In this document: positions 18,464 to 26,669 of the stretch, piece after piece
Layout of the letters: each line of letters starts with the position of its first letter
Numbering within the stretch: position 1 is the stretch's first letter
From: an uncultured Clostridia bacterium
GTDB lineage: Bacteria > Bacillota > Clostridia > Christensenellales > Pumilibacteraceae
DNA: 64,000 bases
Assembly (NCBI GenBank): GCA_944362615.1
Contig: CALVTM010000006.1
Coordinates: forward strand, 1-64,000
Direction of reading: 5' to 3'
Position numbers and translations under genes: made by a program
Notes under the pieces: model-generated
The model's input: the letters and a program-made list of their open reading frames with translations, nothing else
Told to the model about the DNA's origin: nothing
Databases searched by the model: none

Positions 18464-19288
18464 CTAATTAACTCTCTTGATGATGAACTTATTGGACTTG
18501 CGCTTCTTTCTCGTCTTATATCCGAGAGTAGGTACGCCCCAAGGAGTAACCGGCGTCGGGCGTCCTATCGGGGACTTGCCTTCGCCACCGCCGTGAGGGT
18601 GATCGTTCGGGTTCATGACCACACCGCGCACTTCAGGACGACGTCCCATGTGACGCTTTCTGCCCGCCTTACCCAGGCTGACAAGCTCGTGATCAAGGTT
18701 TCCTACCTGTCCTACCGTCGCTTTGCAACGCGCAAGAATGTATCTCATCTCACCGCTGGGAAGTCTGAGCGTCGCATACTTGCCTTCTTTCGCCATCAGC
18801 TGTGCAGCAGCGCCCGCCGTCTTGGCGATCTGTCCGCCGCGTCCCGGCTGCATCTCTATGTTGTGTACGAACGTACCTACGGGTATGTCCGCAAGAGGAA
18901 GTGCGTTGCCTGCCTTTATGTCCGCCTCCGAACCGCTTACAACAACGTCGCCTGCGTTCAGACCTACGGGAGCAAGAATGTATCTCTTCTCACCGTCTGC
19001 ATAGTGGAGCAGTGCAATGTATGCCGTACGGTTGGGATCGTATTCGATCGTGGCTACCTTTGCAGGTATGCCGTCCTTATCTCTCTTGAAATCGATGATG
19101 CGGTATTTGGTCTTGTTGCCGCCGCCACGCTGACGCACGGTGATACGTCCGTATGCGTTGCGTCCCGCCTTATGTCTGATTGCTACGAGCAGAGACTTTT
19201 CCGGCTTGGAGCTTGTTACTTCTTCGAAAGTGGATACCGTCTTAAATCTCGTGCCCGGGGTCATGGGCTTATATCTCTTTATTGCCAT
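18464..19288 (-). CDS. rplB: 50S ribosomal protein L2
   Basis: 274 residues starting [15 protein letters not shown] and carrying the conserved [20 protein letters not shown] near the C-terminus, needed for peptidyl-transferase centre assembly. Complete. Confidence 0.98.
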   Translation of the reverse strand: MAIKRYKPMTPGTRFKTVSTFEEVTSSKPEKSLLVAIRHKAGRNAYGRITVRQRGGGNKTKYRIIDFKRDKDGIPAKVATIEYDPNRTAYIALLHYADGEKRYILAPVGLNAGDVVVSGSEADIKAGNALPLADIPVGTFVHNIEMQPGRGGQIAKTAGAAAQLMAKEGKYATLRLPSGEMRYILARCKATVGQVGNLDHELVSLGKAGRKRHMGRRPEVRGVVMNPNDHPHGGGEGKSPIGRPTPVTPWGVPTLGYKTRKKRKSNKFIIKRVN

Positions 19289-19300
19289 ATCGAACTCCTT

Positions 19301-19591
19301 TTAAGCGAGGCTGTCGAAGAAAGATATCGTCTTCGATTTTTCCGTCAGCTTCACATACGCCTTTTTGCGATCTGCCGTATAGCCCACGGTACCGCGCTCT
19401 CTCTTCTTCTTGCCGCGGACGTTGAGTATGTTTACGCTCTCAACTTCCACTTCGAAGATCTTCTCGATCGCGTTTTTAACATCCGTCTTGGTTGCGTCGG
19501 GACGAACGAAGAAGCAGTACTTCTTCGACGCTATCCCATCATACGCCTTCTCGGTCAGTACCGGCTTTATGATAACGTCATATGCGTTCAT
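19301..19591 (-). CDS. rplW: 50S ribosomal protein L23
   Basis: 96 residues (MNAYDVIIKPVLTEKAYDGI, VDATKTD-like PDATKTDVKNAIEKIFEVEV). Docking site of trigger factor and SRP at the tunnel exit. Its ATG overlaps the rplD stop by 4 nt. Confidence 0.97.
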   Translation of the reverse strand: MNAYDVIIKPVLTEKAYDGIASKKYCFFVRPDATKTDVKNAIEKIFEVEVESVNILNVRGKKKRERGTVGYTADRKKAYVKLTEKSKTISFFDSLA

Positions 19592-20211
19592 TGTCTGTAA
19601 GCCTCCTCGATCTGCTTTGCAGCCGCCTGCGTGAGCACGACGTCCGTATGATTCATAAGGTCGAGCACGCTGACGAGTTCAGCCTTTACGGTATCAACCT
19701 TCTCAAGGTTGTTTGCCGCGCGAACCGCAAGCTCGTCTGCCGACGTAAGCACGAACAGCGTTCTCTTCGTAAGTCCGAGCGCCTTTACAACCTCAACCAT
19801 TTCTTTGGTCTTGCCGCTTACGTTTATCTCATCGATCACCTTAAGCTGATCGTCCGTCACTTTCGAGCTTATCGCGCTGCGGAAAGCAACGTCCTTCATC
19901 TTCTTGTTTATCTTCTGTGTGAAGTCGCGGGGCTTCGGTGCGAACACGATACCGCCGTGCTTCCACTGGGGAGCTCTTATAGAGCCCTGACGCGCATTGC
20001 CCGTTCCCTTCTGTCTCCACGGCTTACGTCCGCCGCCGGATACTTCTGCACGGGTGAGTGCGCTCTTCGTTCCCTGTCTCTTGTTGGCGAGCTGAGCCAC
20101 GACTACCTGATGGATGACCGCCGTATTGAGCTCTGCGCCGAACACTGAGTCGTCAAGAGCTACCGTTCCGGCTTCTTCGCCCGTCTGCTTGTATAATTTT
20201 ACGTTAGGCAT
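19588..20211 (-). CDS. rplD: 50S ribosomal protein L4
   Basis: 207 residues starting MPNVKLYKQTGEEAGTVALD, with the tunnel loop KSALTRAEVSGGGRKPWRQK. In E. coli, L4 represses its own operon through the S10 leader; the structured leader upstream of rpsJ here makes similar control possible but unproven. Confidence 0.97.
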   Translation of the reverse strand: MPNVKLYKQTGEEAGTVALDDSVFGAELNTAVIHQVVVAQLANKRQGTKSALTRAEVSGGGRKPWRQKGTGNARQGSIRAPQWKHGGIVFAPKPRDFTQKINKKMKDVAFRSAISSKVTDDQLKVIDEINVSGKTKEMVEVVKALGLTKRTLFVLTSADELAVRAANNLEKVDTVKAELVSVLDLMNHTDVVLTQAAAKQIEEAYRQ

Positions 20212-20227
20212 TCCGGTTCAACCTCCA

Positions 20228-20857
20228 TTATTTCTTTACGGTGGATTTCACCGTTACAAGCGAACCTCTGGGTCCGGGTATCGCGCCGCGGATCAAAAGA
20301 ACGTCACGCGCCGAGTCTACCTTGACTATCTCGAGATTCTGTATGGTCACGCGCTCGTGACCGTATCTTCCGGGGCTCTTGAGTCCCTTTATCTTACGCG
20401 AGGGCGTGGAGTTCGCGCCCGTCGAACCTACTTCTCTGTGTACAGGACCTACACCGTGCGTCATCTTCAGTCTGTGATGATTCCAACGCTTGATCGTACC
20501 GCTGAATCCGTGTCCCTTCGTGATGCCCGTTACGTCTACCATGTCGCCGGTCACAAAGGTGTCACACTTGATCTCGCTTCCGAGCTCAAAATCGGTCTTG
20601 TCCAGCTTAAGCTCACGAAGGTATCTCTTGGGTGCGCAACCCGCTTTCTTGAACTGACCCATGTCAGGCTTGTTCACACGCTTCTTGTCGATATCCTCAA
20701 ACGCAACTTTAACCGCGCTGTATCCGTCCTTCTCAAGAGTCTTGACCTGTATGACCGTAACGGGGCCGGCTTTAACCACCGTGACGGGAACGGCCTCTCC
20801 CTTCTCTGAGAAGATCTGAGTCATTCCGACCTTTTTGCCTAAAATCGCTTTTTCCAT
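20228..20857 (-). CDS. rplC: 50S ribosomal protein L3
   Basis: 209 residues starting MEKAILGKKVGMTQIFSEKG, with GHGFSGTIKRWNHHRLKMTH and GSTGANSTPSRKIKGLKSPG. Early 50S assembly protein near the peptidyl-transferase centre. Standard. Confidence 0.98.
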   Translation of the reverse strand: MEKAILGKKVGMTQIFSEKGEAVPVTVVKAGPVTVIQVKTLEKDGYSAVKVAFEDIDKKRVNKPDMGQFKKAGCAPKRYLRELKLDKTDFELGSEIKCDTFVTGDMVDVTGITKGHGFSGTIKRWNHHRLKMTHGVGPVHREVGSTGANSTPSRKIKGLKSPGRYGHERVTIQNLEIVKVDSARDVLLIRGAIPGPRGSLVTVKSTVKK

Positions 20858-20879
20858 TTCTCTACTTGCCTCTCTCTAC

Positions 20880-21191
20880 TTACAGTTTTATCTGGATATC
20901 CACACCTGCGGGAAGATCCAGCTTCATAAGCGAGTCCACCGTTTTGCTCGACGGACTGTATATGTCTATCAGTCTCTTGTGCGTTTTGATTTCGAACTGA
21001 TCTCTCGAATCTTTGTATTTGTGTACCGCTCTGAGGACAGTGATGACCTCTCTGTCGGTAGGAAGGGGTACGGGACCGCTGACTTTCGTGCCCGTCGACT
21101 TGACGGCGTCAACGATACGCTGAGCACTCTTGTCGAGAAGCTCATGGTCATACGCCTTTAACTTGATTCGAATTTTCTGATTGCTGCGCAT
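20880..21191 (-). CDS. rpsJ: 30S ribosomal protein S10 (first gene of the superoperon)
   Basis: 103 residues starting [20 protein letters not shown], with [20 protein letters not shown]. Besides its ribosomal role S10 (NusE) acts in antitermination with NusB. GGAGGA precedes the ATG by 9 nt. No fusA or tuf lies upstream: the operon begins here with its own promoter and a leader of ~235 nt. Confidence 0.98.
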   Translation of the reverse strand: MRSNQKIRIKLKAYDHELLDKSAQRIVDAVKSTGTKVSGPVPLPTDREVITVLRAVHKYKDSRDQFEIKTHKRLIDIYSPSSKTVDSLMKLDLPAGVDIQIKL

Positions 21192-21425
21192 TTAATAATT
21201 TCCTCCGTTTTTGACTTTTAAGACAACCCTTTCGCGCGTTTCTTTTTCAGCGCATTTTCAAAGGCGGTTCAACGCCGCCCCGAACAAGGCCGTCCGCGAA
21301 CGGGGATCTCGTCCCCTCACGCGTCCTCCGAAGTTCTCCGCTACGCCCAAGCCGCGGCCAGTAAGCAGTAACCTCCGGATTCTTCCGCTTTTTCGCTTTA
21401 TTATTGCTGCGCGCTCCAGTGCAGC
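21192..21425 (-). promoter_or_regulatory. Structured 5' leader of the S10 operon
   Basis: Between the expected start point (~21425) and the rpsJ ATG lies a GC-rich leader of about 235 nt with several nested stems. GGCCG (21359-21355) pairs with CGGCC (21292-21288) and encloses CGCG-tga-GGGGA-cgaga-TCCCC-gtt-CGCG (21323-21295). A separate hairpin GGCGG-7 nt-CCGCC lies at 21279-21263. No convincing leader peptide starts with ATG. Autogenous control by a ribosomal protein is an inference from position and structure. Confidence 0.55.
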
Positions 21426-21431
21426 TTATAT

Positions 21432-21460
21432 ATTTTAGCAAATGCGTCAATGTACGTCAA
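21432..21460 (-). promoter_or_regulatory. sigma-A promoter of the S10 superoperon
   Basis: Minus strand: TTGACG (21460-21455), 17-nt spacer, TAAAAT (21437-21432). The region upstream is AT-rich (21480-21560), suitable for an UP element, fitting a highly expressed operon. Confidence 0.8.
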
Positions 21461-21773
21461 GCAAATCAGCGCAGTTTTTTTCAGAAATTTTACATAAATT
21501 TCACAAATAATTCTCTCCTGCTCCCTGCCTGCCCTCTTACGACATTATTATATATAATATAAGGCGCTGCAGCATACTTCAGACGGTATACAAAAGGCGG
21601 AGTTTATACTTTTGCCAGGCAAGCGGTAAAAAACTTCGGTAATTTCTTTTCCTTGACACGTACCGGCGTCCGGAGACATACCGTCTTATGTATCCCGAAG
21701 CGCATCACGGTTTTTCAGGCACGCCGGACATCCTGTTAATAATCCCGCGCCGTCGTGAATATAATTGAGTGTT
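21461..21773. other. Intergenic region between the divergent S10 operon and orphan gene
   Basis: About 310 nt with no gene. It holds the AT-rich zone upstream of the S10 promoter and, near its right end, the candidate promoter of the gene at 21774. A TTGACA at 21653-21658 has no good -10 box at the right distance. No tRNA or known RNA is recognised. Confidence 0.5.
21736..21765 (+). promoter_or_regulatory. Candidate promoter placing the start point at the ATG of the orphan gene
   Basis: TTAATA (21736-21741), 18-nt spacer, perfect TATAAT (21760-21765). The expected start point is ~21772, two nt before the ATG at 21774. The -35 match is only four of six. Confidence 0.45.
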
Positions 21774-22328
21774 ATGAAACTTACTTATGCCTTTGTTCCG
21801 GGGTTTGAATGCGTAATGATGCTTAACGGCGCATTCAACGAAAAACCTGCGCCGCTTTCCTACCCTGCGGCTTCGCCGCTGTACGTGACGTTATTCCCCC
21901 TTCATGCGATCTATCTGCCGTATACGGTAAGGCTTCTCGGGGGCAAGGTAATGTCAAATCCGGAACTCGCTTCCGTACACGAAATAGGTTCGGACAGATA
22001 TATCGTTACTTTTGCCGAGCGGCACAATTATGTATACTCCCCGCAGCATACGGTCACGCCGCCTGCACGCGATCTGCCCGAAAAGCTGTTCAGATTCGTA
22101 AAGGCCGGCGACATATCCTCAGCAAGGACTCTCATGACCGCGGAGCTTTCCGAATCAGTGGATGACGACGCGATTATTGAATTTTTTCAGCCGTTTTCAA
22201 CGATCACGCTCAATCCGTACACGGACCTGCAGGCAACGCATTTTCTCTCTCCCGCCGCAGGAGGACGCGCAACCGGTTTTGTGATAAGGCAGACCGCAGG
22301 CAAAATATCAGATATGGAGGAAGTGTAA
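21774..22328 (+). CDS. Hypothetical protein (184 residues)
   Basis: Not recognised. The protein begins MKLTYAFVPGFECVMMLNGA, has no signal peptide or transmembrane helix, and appears mixed alpha/beta with many aromatic and proline residues in the first half (PLSYPAASPLYVTLFPLHAI). There is no SD before the ATG; a TTG three codons earlier is possible but overlaps the -10 box. The long open frame, the perfect terminator just after it and the codon use support a real gene. It is transcribed away from the S10 operon and stands alone. Confidence 0.65.
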   Translation: MKLTYAFVPGFECVMMLNGAFNEKPAPLSYPAASPLYVTLFPLHAIYLPYTVRLLGGKVMSNPELASVHEIGSDRYIVTFAERHNYVYSPQHTVTPPARDLPEKLFRFVKAGDISSARTLMTAELSESVDDDAIIEFFQPFSTITLNPYTDLQATHFLSPAAGGRATGFVIRQTAGKISDMEEV

Positions 22329-22337
22329 GATCAGGAC

Positions 22338-22388
22338 AAAAAAGATACATGCGGCTCGTACAGATTTAAAGCCGCATGTATCTTTTTT
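22338..22388. terminator. Perfect 18-bp stem, bidirectional terminator
   Basis: AAAAAAGATACATGCGGC (22338-22355) and its exact reverse complement (22371-22388) enclose a 15-nt loop. The six T at one end and six A at the other make it work on both strands: after the orphan gene (plus) and after the disrupted gene at 22494 (minus). Confidence 0.85.
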
Positions 22389-22493
22389 GCTATGTTAAAA
22401 CATGATCCGTCCTAAGCCATAACGATCAGCTTAAACAACCGGACTTAATCATTTATTAGAAGAACGCTCCCTTGCGTTGCGCTCTCTTTCAAT

Positions 22494-22927
22494 TTACAAA
22501 AGCAGTACTTTATTGAACTCGTTCATCGATGCTTCATAATTCTTCTTGTTTGATCTGATCAAGCAAAAAGACAATACTTTCGACAAAATAATAAGTATAC
22601 CTGCAATTACAGTCGGAATCAGATATGTTAATATTGCTTTTCAGCCTCAGACAATAATTCCGACAAATAATGGGAGACGTATTTTCCATCTTTGTTATTG
22701 CAATAATAGAATTGAAGTTCACATGCCGACAGGATAAGCGCGCTGACCTTTTCATCCGTTATCCCCTGTTTAAAAACATGAATGACATATTTTTGCGTTT
22801 GTAACTTATTGCTACGCACATCTTTTTTAGCTGTTTCAATATTGACTTTTATTTCTTCGTTTTCGCGCAAAGTCTTTCTTGCCAAATTCGCATACGCAAC
22901 TCCGCTATGAATACTAAATTTCCTCAA
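22494..22927 (-). pseudogene. Probable frameshifted gene for a tail-anchored helical protein
   Basis: An AT-rich minus-strand frame gives a charged helical sequence (EEIKVNIETAKKDVRSNKLQ ... SHYLSELLSEAEK) that stops at 22628. A second frame, opening about 12 nt before that stop, continues with a strong membrane helix and basic end: LTYLIPTVIAGILIILSKVL, then CLIRSNKKNYEASMNEFNKV, ending at 22494. Joined by one frame shift near 22640 the two read as one protein with a C-terminal anchor. No ATG is found at the 5' end, which overlaps the divergent HTH gene, so the N-terminus may also be lost. Alternatives are two small genes or chance. Confidence 0.4.
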
Positions 22928-23116
22928 AGGTTAAAAGAACTGCGTGAAGAACAAGGGTTACTTCAAAGTCAGCTTGCGAGCAGGCTCGGCGTTTGCAAGT
23001 CCGCCGTTTCCGGATGGGAAGTCGGCAGAAACCAACCGAACTACGATATGCTCATACAGATCGCGGAGCTATTCGGAGTAACAAGCGACTATCTTATAGG
23101 ACGCACGGATTACTGA
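22907..23116 (+). CDS. Small XRE-family HTH regulator
   Basis: 69 residues consisting almost only of an HTH_3 (cI/Xre) domain: FPQRLKELREEQGLLQSQLA, RLGVCKSAVSGWEVGRNQPN and LAELFGVTSDYLIGRTDY-like end. Such single-domain repressors often belong to mobile elements or control a divergent gene. It overlaps the 5' end of the divergent disrupted frame by 21 nt. No SD is clear before the ATG. The local AT-rich character suggests transfer. Confidence 0.8.
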   Translation: MNTKFPQRLKELREEQGLLQSQLASRLGVCKSAVSGWEVGRNQPNYDMLIQIAELFGVTSDYLIGRTDY

Positions 23117-23276
23117 CTTAAAGTATCCGCTCGGCAGTCAATAAATTCAGTCGTATCTATAAAATGCGTATCGGATCCGCAAAAACGAAAACCTGACCCA
23201 CACGGATTCTGACTGAGCAAAATCGCTCAAACGTCCGCGGAAAGTTCATTTTCAAAAACACTCGAATGCACTAACA

Positions 23277-23301
23277 GCTGCCGTGAGAACAACACGGCAG
23301 C
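23277..23301 (+). terminator. Candidate terminator after the HTH gene
   Basis: GCTGCCGTG and CACGGCAGC form a perfect 9-bp stem with a 7-nt loop. The downstream tail (CGTTTGATACTATT) is only weakly T-rich. Confidence 0.4.
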
Positions 23302-23322
23302 CGTTTGATACTATTAAAGCTG

Positions 23323-23361
23323 AAAAAATTCGTGCGCATAATTCATATGAGTGCGCACGAA
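23323..23361 (-). terminator. Terminator of the cysK operon
   Basis: Minus strand: TTCGTGCGCA pairs perfectly with TGCGCACGAA around a 13-nt loop, followed by TTTTTT (23328-23323). It lies 17 nt after the cysteine synthase stop. Confidence 0.85.
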
Positions 23362-23377
23362 AATAAGTTATTTACAT

Positions 23378-24301
23378 TTAAAATAAGTCGGTTGAAAGGT
23401 ATCTATCGCCGCTGTCGGGGAGTACCGTCAGTATGTCTTTTCCCGCAAACTGCTTTCTTGAAGCAAGTATGCCGGCGGCGTAAATATTGCAGCCTCCGCT
23501 GAAACCGGCAAGCAGCCCGTCGGTACGCGCAACGATGCGGGAGGTCTTTGCCGCAATGTCAGTAGGCACAGCCATTACCTCATCAACAACTTCGGCGTCA
23601 TATACGTCGGGGATAAATCCCGCGCCTATTCCCTGGATGCCGTGTCTGCCCGCTTTCCCGCCTGAGATCACCGCACTTTCAGCCGGCTCTGCCGCCGCTA
23701 CGTACACACTTGCGGAACGCTCTTTAAGATACTTTCCCACTCCGCTTACCGTTCCGCCCGTACCTGCTCCGGCAACGAAAGCGCCGAGATTGTCCCCCGC
23801 CTGTTCCCAGATCTCCGGCCCGGTCGTAAGATAATGCGCGCGCGGATTGGACGGGTTGACGAACTGTCCGGCAATAAAGCTCTTTTTATACGTTGCGGCT
23901 ATGCGTTCCGCCTCAGCTATAGCTCCCGCCATTCCGAGCGCACCGTCCGTAAGGATCAGCTCCGCACCGTATGCCGACATGAGTTTACGGCGCTCTATGC
24001 TCATCGTATCCGGCATCACTATTATCAGCCTGTATCCTTTGACCGCGCACAATGCGGCAAGCCCTATGCCGGTATTGCCGCTTGTCGGTTCAATGACCAC
24101 AGTCTCACTGTCCAGTCTGCCCTGCTCTTCTGCGTCCGCTATCATTCTTGCGGCAACGCGGTCTTTTATACTGCCGCCCGGGTTGCGGTTCTCAAGTTTT
24201 ACAAGTATGCGTGCGGTCGCGCCTATGCTCTTTGCATAGCCGCGCAGATCAAGCACCGGCGTGCCGCCGATAAGCTCTTCAATGCCTCCGTAAACTTTCA
24301 T
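23378..24301 (-). CDS. cysK: Cysteine synthase (O-acetylserine sulfhydrylase family)
   Basis: 307-residue fold-type II PLP enzyme making cysteine from O-acetylserine and sulfide. The PLP lysine is K46 in NPGGSIKDR; the substrate loop PTSGNTGIG and the glycine-rich AGAGTGGTVSGVGKYL phosphate site are present, and the C-terminus has LPDSGDRYLST. It follows the histidine kinase by 9 nt, so it is probably co-transcribed with the two-component system. CysK versus CysM-type donor preference cannot be decided. Confidence 0.9.
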   Translation of the reverse strand: MKVYGGIEELIGGTPVLDLRGYAKSIGATARILVKLENRNPGGSIKDRVAARMIADAEEQGRLDSETVVIEPTSGNTGIGLAALCAVKGYRLIIVMPDTMSIERRKLMSAYGAELILTDGALGMAGAIAEAERIAATYKKSFIAGQFVNPSNPRAHYLTTGPEIWEQAGDNLGAFVAGAGTGGTVSGVGKYLKERSASVYVAAAEPAESAVISGGKAGRHGIQGIGAGFIPDVYDAEVVDEVMAVPTDIAAKTSRIVARTDGLLAGFSGGCNIYAAGILASRKQFAGKDILTVLPDSGDRYLSTDLF

Positions 24302-24310
24302 ATATCCTCC

Positions 24311-25570
24311 TCAGTCCTTTATCGGTACGCATACCGTAAATACGGTACGCCCGTTACCGCTCGTGCAGGAAATATTACCGTTCATTCCGCCTGTTATCAC
24401 CTTCGCCATTGCAAGTCCGAGTCCGAAACTTCCGGAATTGTCTCCCGCTTTGTAAAATCTGTCAAATATTTTATCGATCTTATCAGACGGTATCTCGCCG
24501 TCGTTGGATACAGTCATGCACACACTCTTTTTACGCCGCTCCAGACGGACGATTATGCGCCCGCGCTCCGGCGTATATTTGACTGCGTTATCCATAAGTA
24601 TTCCGATGAGCTTGCTCCAGCCCTTCTCATCCGAACGGATCACGGTGCTGCCTTCGCTCTCATACTCCACTCCGATGCCCTTTTCATAACAAGCCGCTTC
24701 AAATGCAAGACAACTGCCTTCCGCAAGCTCTCCGAGATCAAACTCGGTTATCTCCGGCTTATATGCGTCCGACTCAAAGCTGCTCATCTCCAGCATTTCT
24801 ATAATAAGATTGTTCATGCGCCTGGTCTGAGCTTCGATATTCGCTATCCATTTGGAATTATCCGCATCCGGCGGAGCGTTCTTTATTACATCGAGATTCG
24901 CATTGATTATCGTGATCGGAGTCTTTAACTCGTGACTCGCATTCGCAACGAGGTCTTTCTGACGCACAAGCGCATCACGCGCGGGCGAAAGAATAAATCC
25001 CGACATCATATATGAGAATAACGTGAGTACCGCGGCAAGCCCGATAAACGAAAACATCATCCCGAGCGTCTGTGATACATAAATATTGAATCGTGAAGTG
25101 AAATCGTAAAAAGCATATATACTGAATCTTCCGATCGAATCTTCATCGCGCAATACGCGGACACGGACGACCATATCATTTATACGCACGCTCTGTTCGT
25201 CACGTATAGCCGCACTTATCAGCTCCTTCATATCGTCATCGGAAAGAGTGACATCGCCGCCCAGTTCTCCGAATATCAGAAATTCTCCGCTGCGGTCCAC
25301 GACTACAAGACAATCGGAATCGGAGTCGTCGTCCTCTTCCGTCGGCGGTTTAGCCATACCCTCAATCGCATTCGCTATTGCCTTGTCCATCATATCGTTT
25401 ACCGACATTTCCATGATGATAGTATTGACAATCACCATCGCGACAAACGATACGGTGACAAGCACCAGGCATATCAAAGCAACAAGCACGGTAAACTTCG
25501 TCTGCATCTTACGAAACAGACGTGACGTTATCGTCATTTTCTTTTTATCTGCCATTGCTTTTTTAGACAT
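24311..25570 (-). CDS. Two-component sensor histidine kinase
   Basis: 419 residues: cytoplasmic N-terminus, membrane helix at ~29-53, extracytoplasmic sensor domain of ~120 residues rich in acidic residues (PPTEEDDDSDSDCL), second helix near 180-205, then HisKA with the phospho-acceptor histidine in ANASHELKTPITIIN and a complete HATPase domain (N box DNAVKYTPERG, DRFYKAGDNSGSFGLGLAMAK). Partner of the response regulator 20 nt upstream. The signal is unknown. Confidence 0.9.
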   Translation of the reverse strand: MSKKAMADKKKMTITSRLFRKMQTKFTVLVALICLVLVTVSFVAMVIVNTIIMEMSVNDMMDKAIANAIEGMAKPPTEEDDDSDSDCLVVVDRSGEFLIFGELGGDVTLSDDDMKELISAAIRDEQSVRINDMVVRVRVLRDEDSIGRFSIYAFYDFTSRFNIYVSQTLGMMFSFIGLAAVLTLFSYMMSGFILSPARDALVRQKDLVANASHELKTPITIINANLDVIKNAPPDADNSKWIANIEAQTRRMNNLIIEMLEMSSFESDAYKPEITEFDLGELAEGSCLAFEAACYEKGIGVEYESEGSTVIRSDEKGWSKLIGILMDNAVKYTPERGRIIVRLERRKKSVCMTVSNDGEIPSDKIDKIFDRFYKAGDNSGSFGLGLAMAKVITGGMNGNISCTSGNGRTVFTVCVPIKD

Positions 25571-25590
25571 ATCACCCTTTTACCGCTCAG

Positions 25591-26274
25591 TTATGCTTTT
25601 TCCGGTTCGCTCAGTCTGTAGCCCACTCCGCGCACTGGCACTATGGTGAAACCTGCATCGAGGAAACGCAGCTTTTTCCGAAGGAAGGATATGAATACTT
25701 CCAGGTTATTCGATTCAAACTCGCTGTCAAATCCCCATACCTTATTGATCAACTGTTCACGCTGTGCGACAAAAGTCGGCTTTTCAAAGAAAAATCTTAT
25801 TATCTCCGCTTCTTTCTTGCTCAGCTTGACAGACTTTTCTCCGGACGACAGCATATACGTATAGAGATTAAGAGTGACACCGCCGTAACTGAGCCCGTCT
25901 TCAGGTATGATATCCCCCTTACGGCGCGTGACCGCGCGTATACGGGCAAGCAGTTCGGACATCGAAAACGGCTTGGTTATATAGTCATCCGCACCGCAGT
26001 CCAGACCCACTATCTTATCGCTCTCTTCACTGAGCGCCGTCAGCATTATTATGGGCGTGTTTATCTTTTTTGCACGCAGCTCTTTCGTAGCCTCTATACC
26101 GTCCTTCACGGGCATCATTACATCCATGATAATGACGTCGTATACTCCGGTCTCAGCATAAGCGACACCCTCTTCTCCGTCATGCGCCACCTCGACGGTG
26201 AATTTTTCCCTTTTAAGCACGCTTTCAAGCGCGTCCGTCAGACTGACGGAATCTTCGACAAGCAGTACTCTCAT
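25591..26274 (-). CDS. OmpR/PhoB-family response regulator
   Basis: 227 residues from MRVLLVEDSVSLTDALESVL. This ATG has AAGGAG 8 nt upstream; a GTG three codons earlier overlaps that SD. The receiver has the phospho-acceptor D51 (IIMDVMMPVKDG) and switch lysine (DDYITKPF); the C-terminal winged helix has EFESNNLEVFISFLRKKLRF and GVGYRLSEPEKA. First gene of an operon with the kinase and cysteine synthase. Confidence 0.92.
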   Translation of the reverse strand: MRVLLVEDSVSLTDALESVLKREKFTVEVAHDGEEGVAYAETGVYDVIIMDVMMPVKDGIEATKELRAKKINTPIIMLTALSEESDKIVGLDCGADDYITKPFSMSELLARIRAVTRRKGDIIPEDGLSYGGVTLNLYTYMLSSGEKSVKLSKKEAEIIRFFFEKPTFVAQREQLINKVWGFDSEFESNNLEVFISFLRKKLRFLDAGFTIVPVRGVGYRLSEPEKA

Positions 26275-26294
26275 TATCCTCACTCCTTGTTTTG

Positions 26295-26323
26295 ATTATA
26301 ACATACCCGTTCAGGTTTGTAAA
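26295..26323 (-). promoter_or_regulatory. sigma-A promoter of the two-component/cysK operon
   Basis: Minus strand: TTTACA (26323-26318), 17-nt spacer, TATAAT (26300-26295), about 20 nt before the response-regulator ATG and just after the preceding operon's terminator. Confidence 0.75.
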
Positions 26324-26361
26324 CTCAATATATCACTGTTAAGTTAAAGCTCCGTTAAAAT

Positions 26362-26407
26362 AAAAAAGAGTCCTGCTATGCCTTTCGGCTTAATGGACGC
26401 AGGACTC
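26362..26407 (-). terminator. Terminator of the recF-nadE-hydrolase operon
   Basis: Minus strand: GAGTCCTGC (26407-26399) pairs with GCAGGACTC (26376-26368), with an inner GCC-GAAA-GGC hairpin, followed by TTTTTT (26367-26362). Confidence 0.8.
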
Positions 26408-26669
26408 CCTGAGGATGGATGATACGGCTGTTTAATCTGCATCGGGCTATATCGCCCTTCGCTTTACATCGTAATAATAATCCCGTTATCTTAAACTTAT
26501 ATTAAAGAATGATGTAATAAAAATTTAATGTTTTATAATTCCGGCATTCTTTGCTGAATAAAGTGCGGATCTATATGTGTAAGTTCATTTCTGTCTGCTT
26601 TATGCAGTCTCCGCGCCCGGTAACAAAGCCCTTACGGCAGACGCGGCGCATCAGATCAAGCCGCAGCGC
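26408..26669. other. Non-coding stretch after the hydrolase gene
   Basis: With the terminator and promoter to its left this makes a ~395-nt gap between genes. It contains a small GGGC-6 nt-GCCC hairpin at 26444-26457 and AT-rich sequence at 26480-26540. No gene, tRNA or riboswitch is recognised. Confidence 0.4.

Noticed and set aside
21653..21690. TTGACA as the promoter of the gene at 21774
   Set aside because: No acceptable -10 box at 16-18 nt; the TATAAT at 21760 fits better.
26408..26669. Possible riboswitch or small RNA near the hairpins after the hydrolase gene
   Set aside because: The hairpins are small, do not match a known aptamer core that I can recognise, and lie downstream rather than upstream of a gene on the relevant strand.
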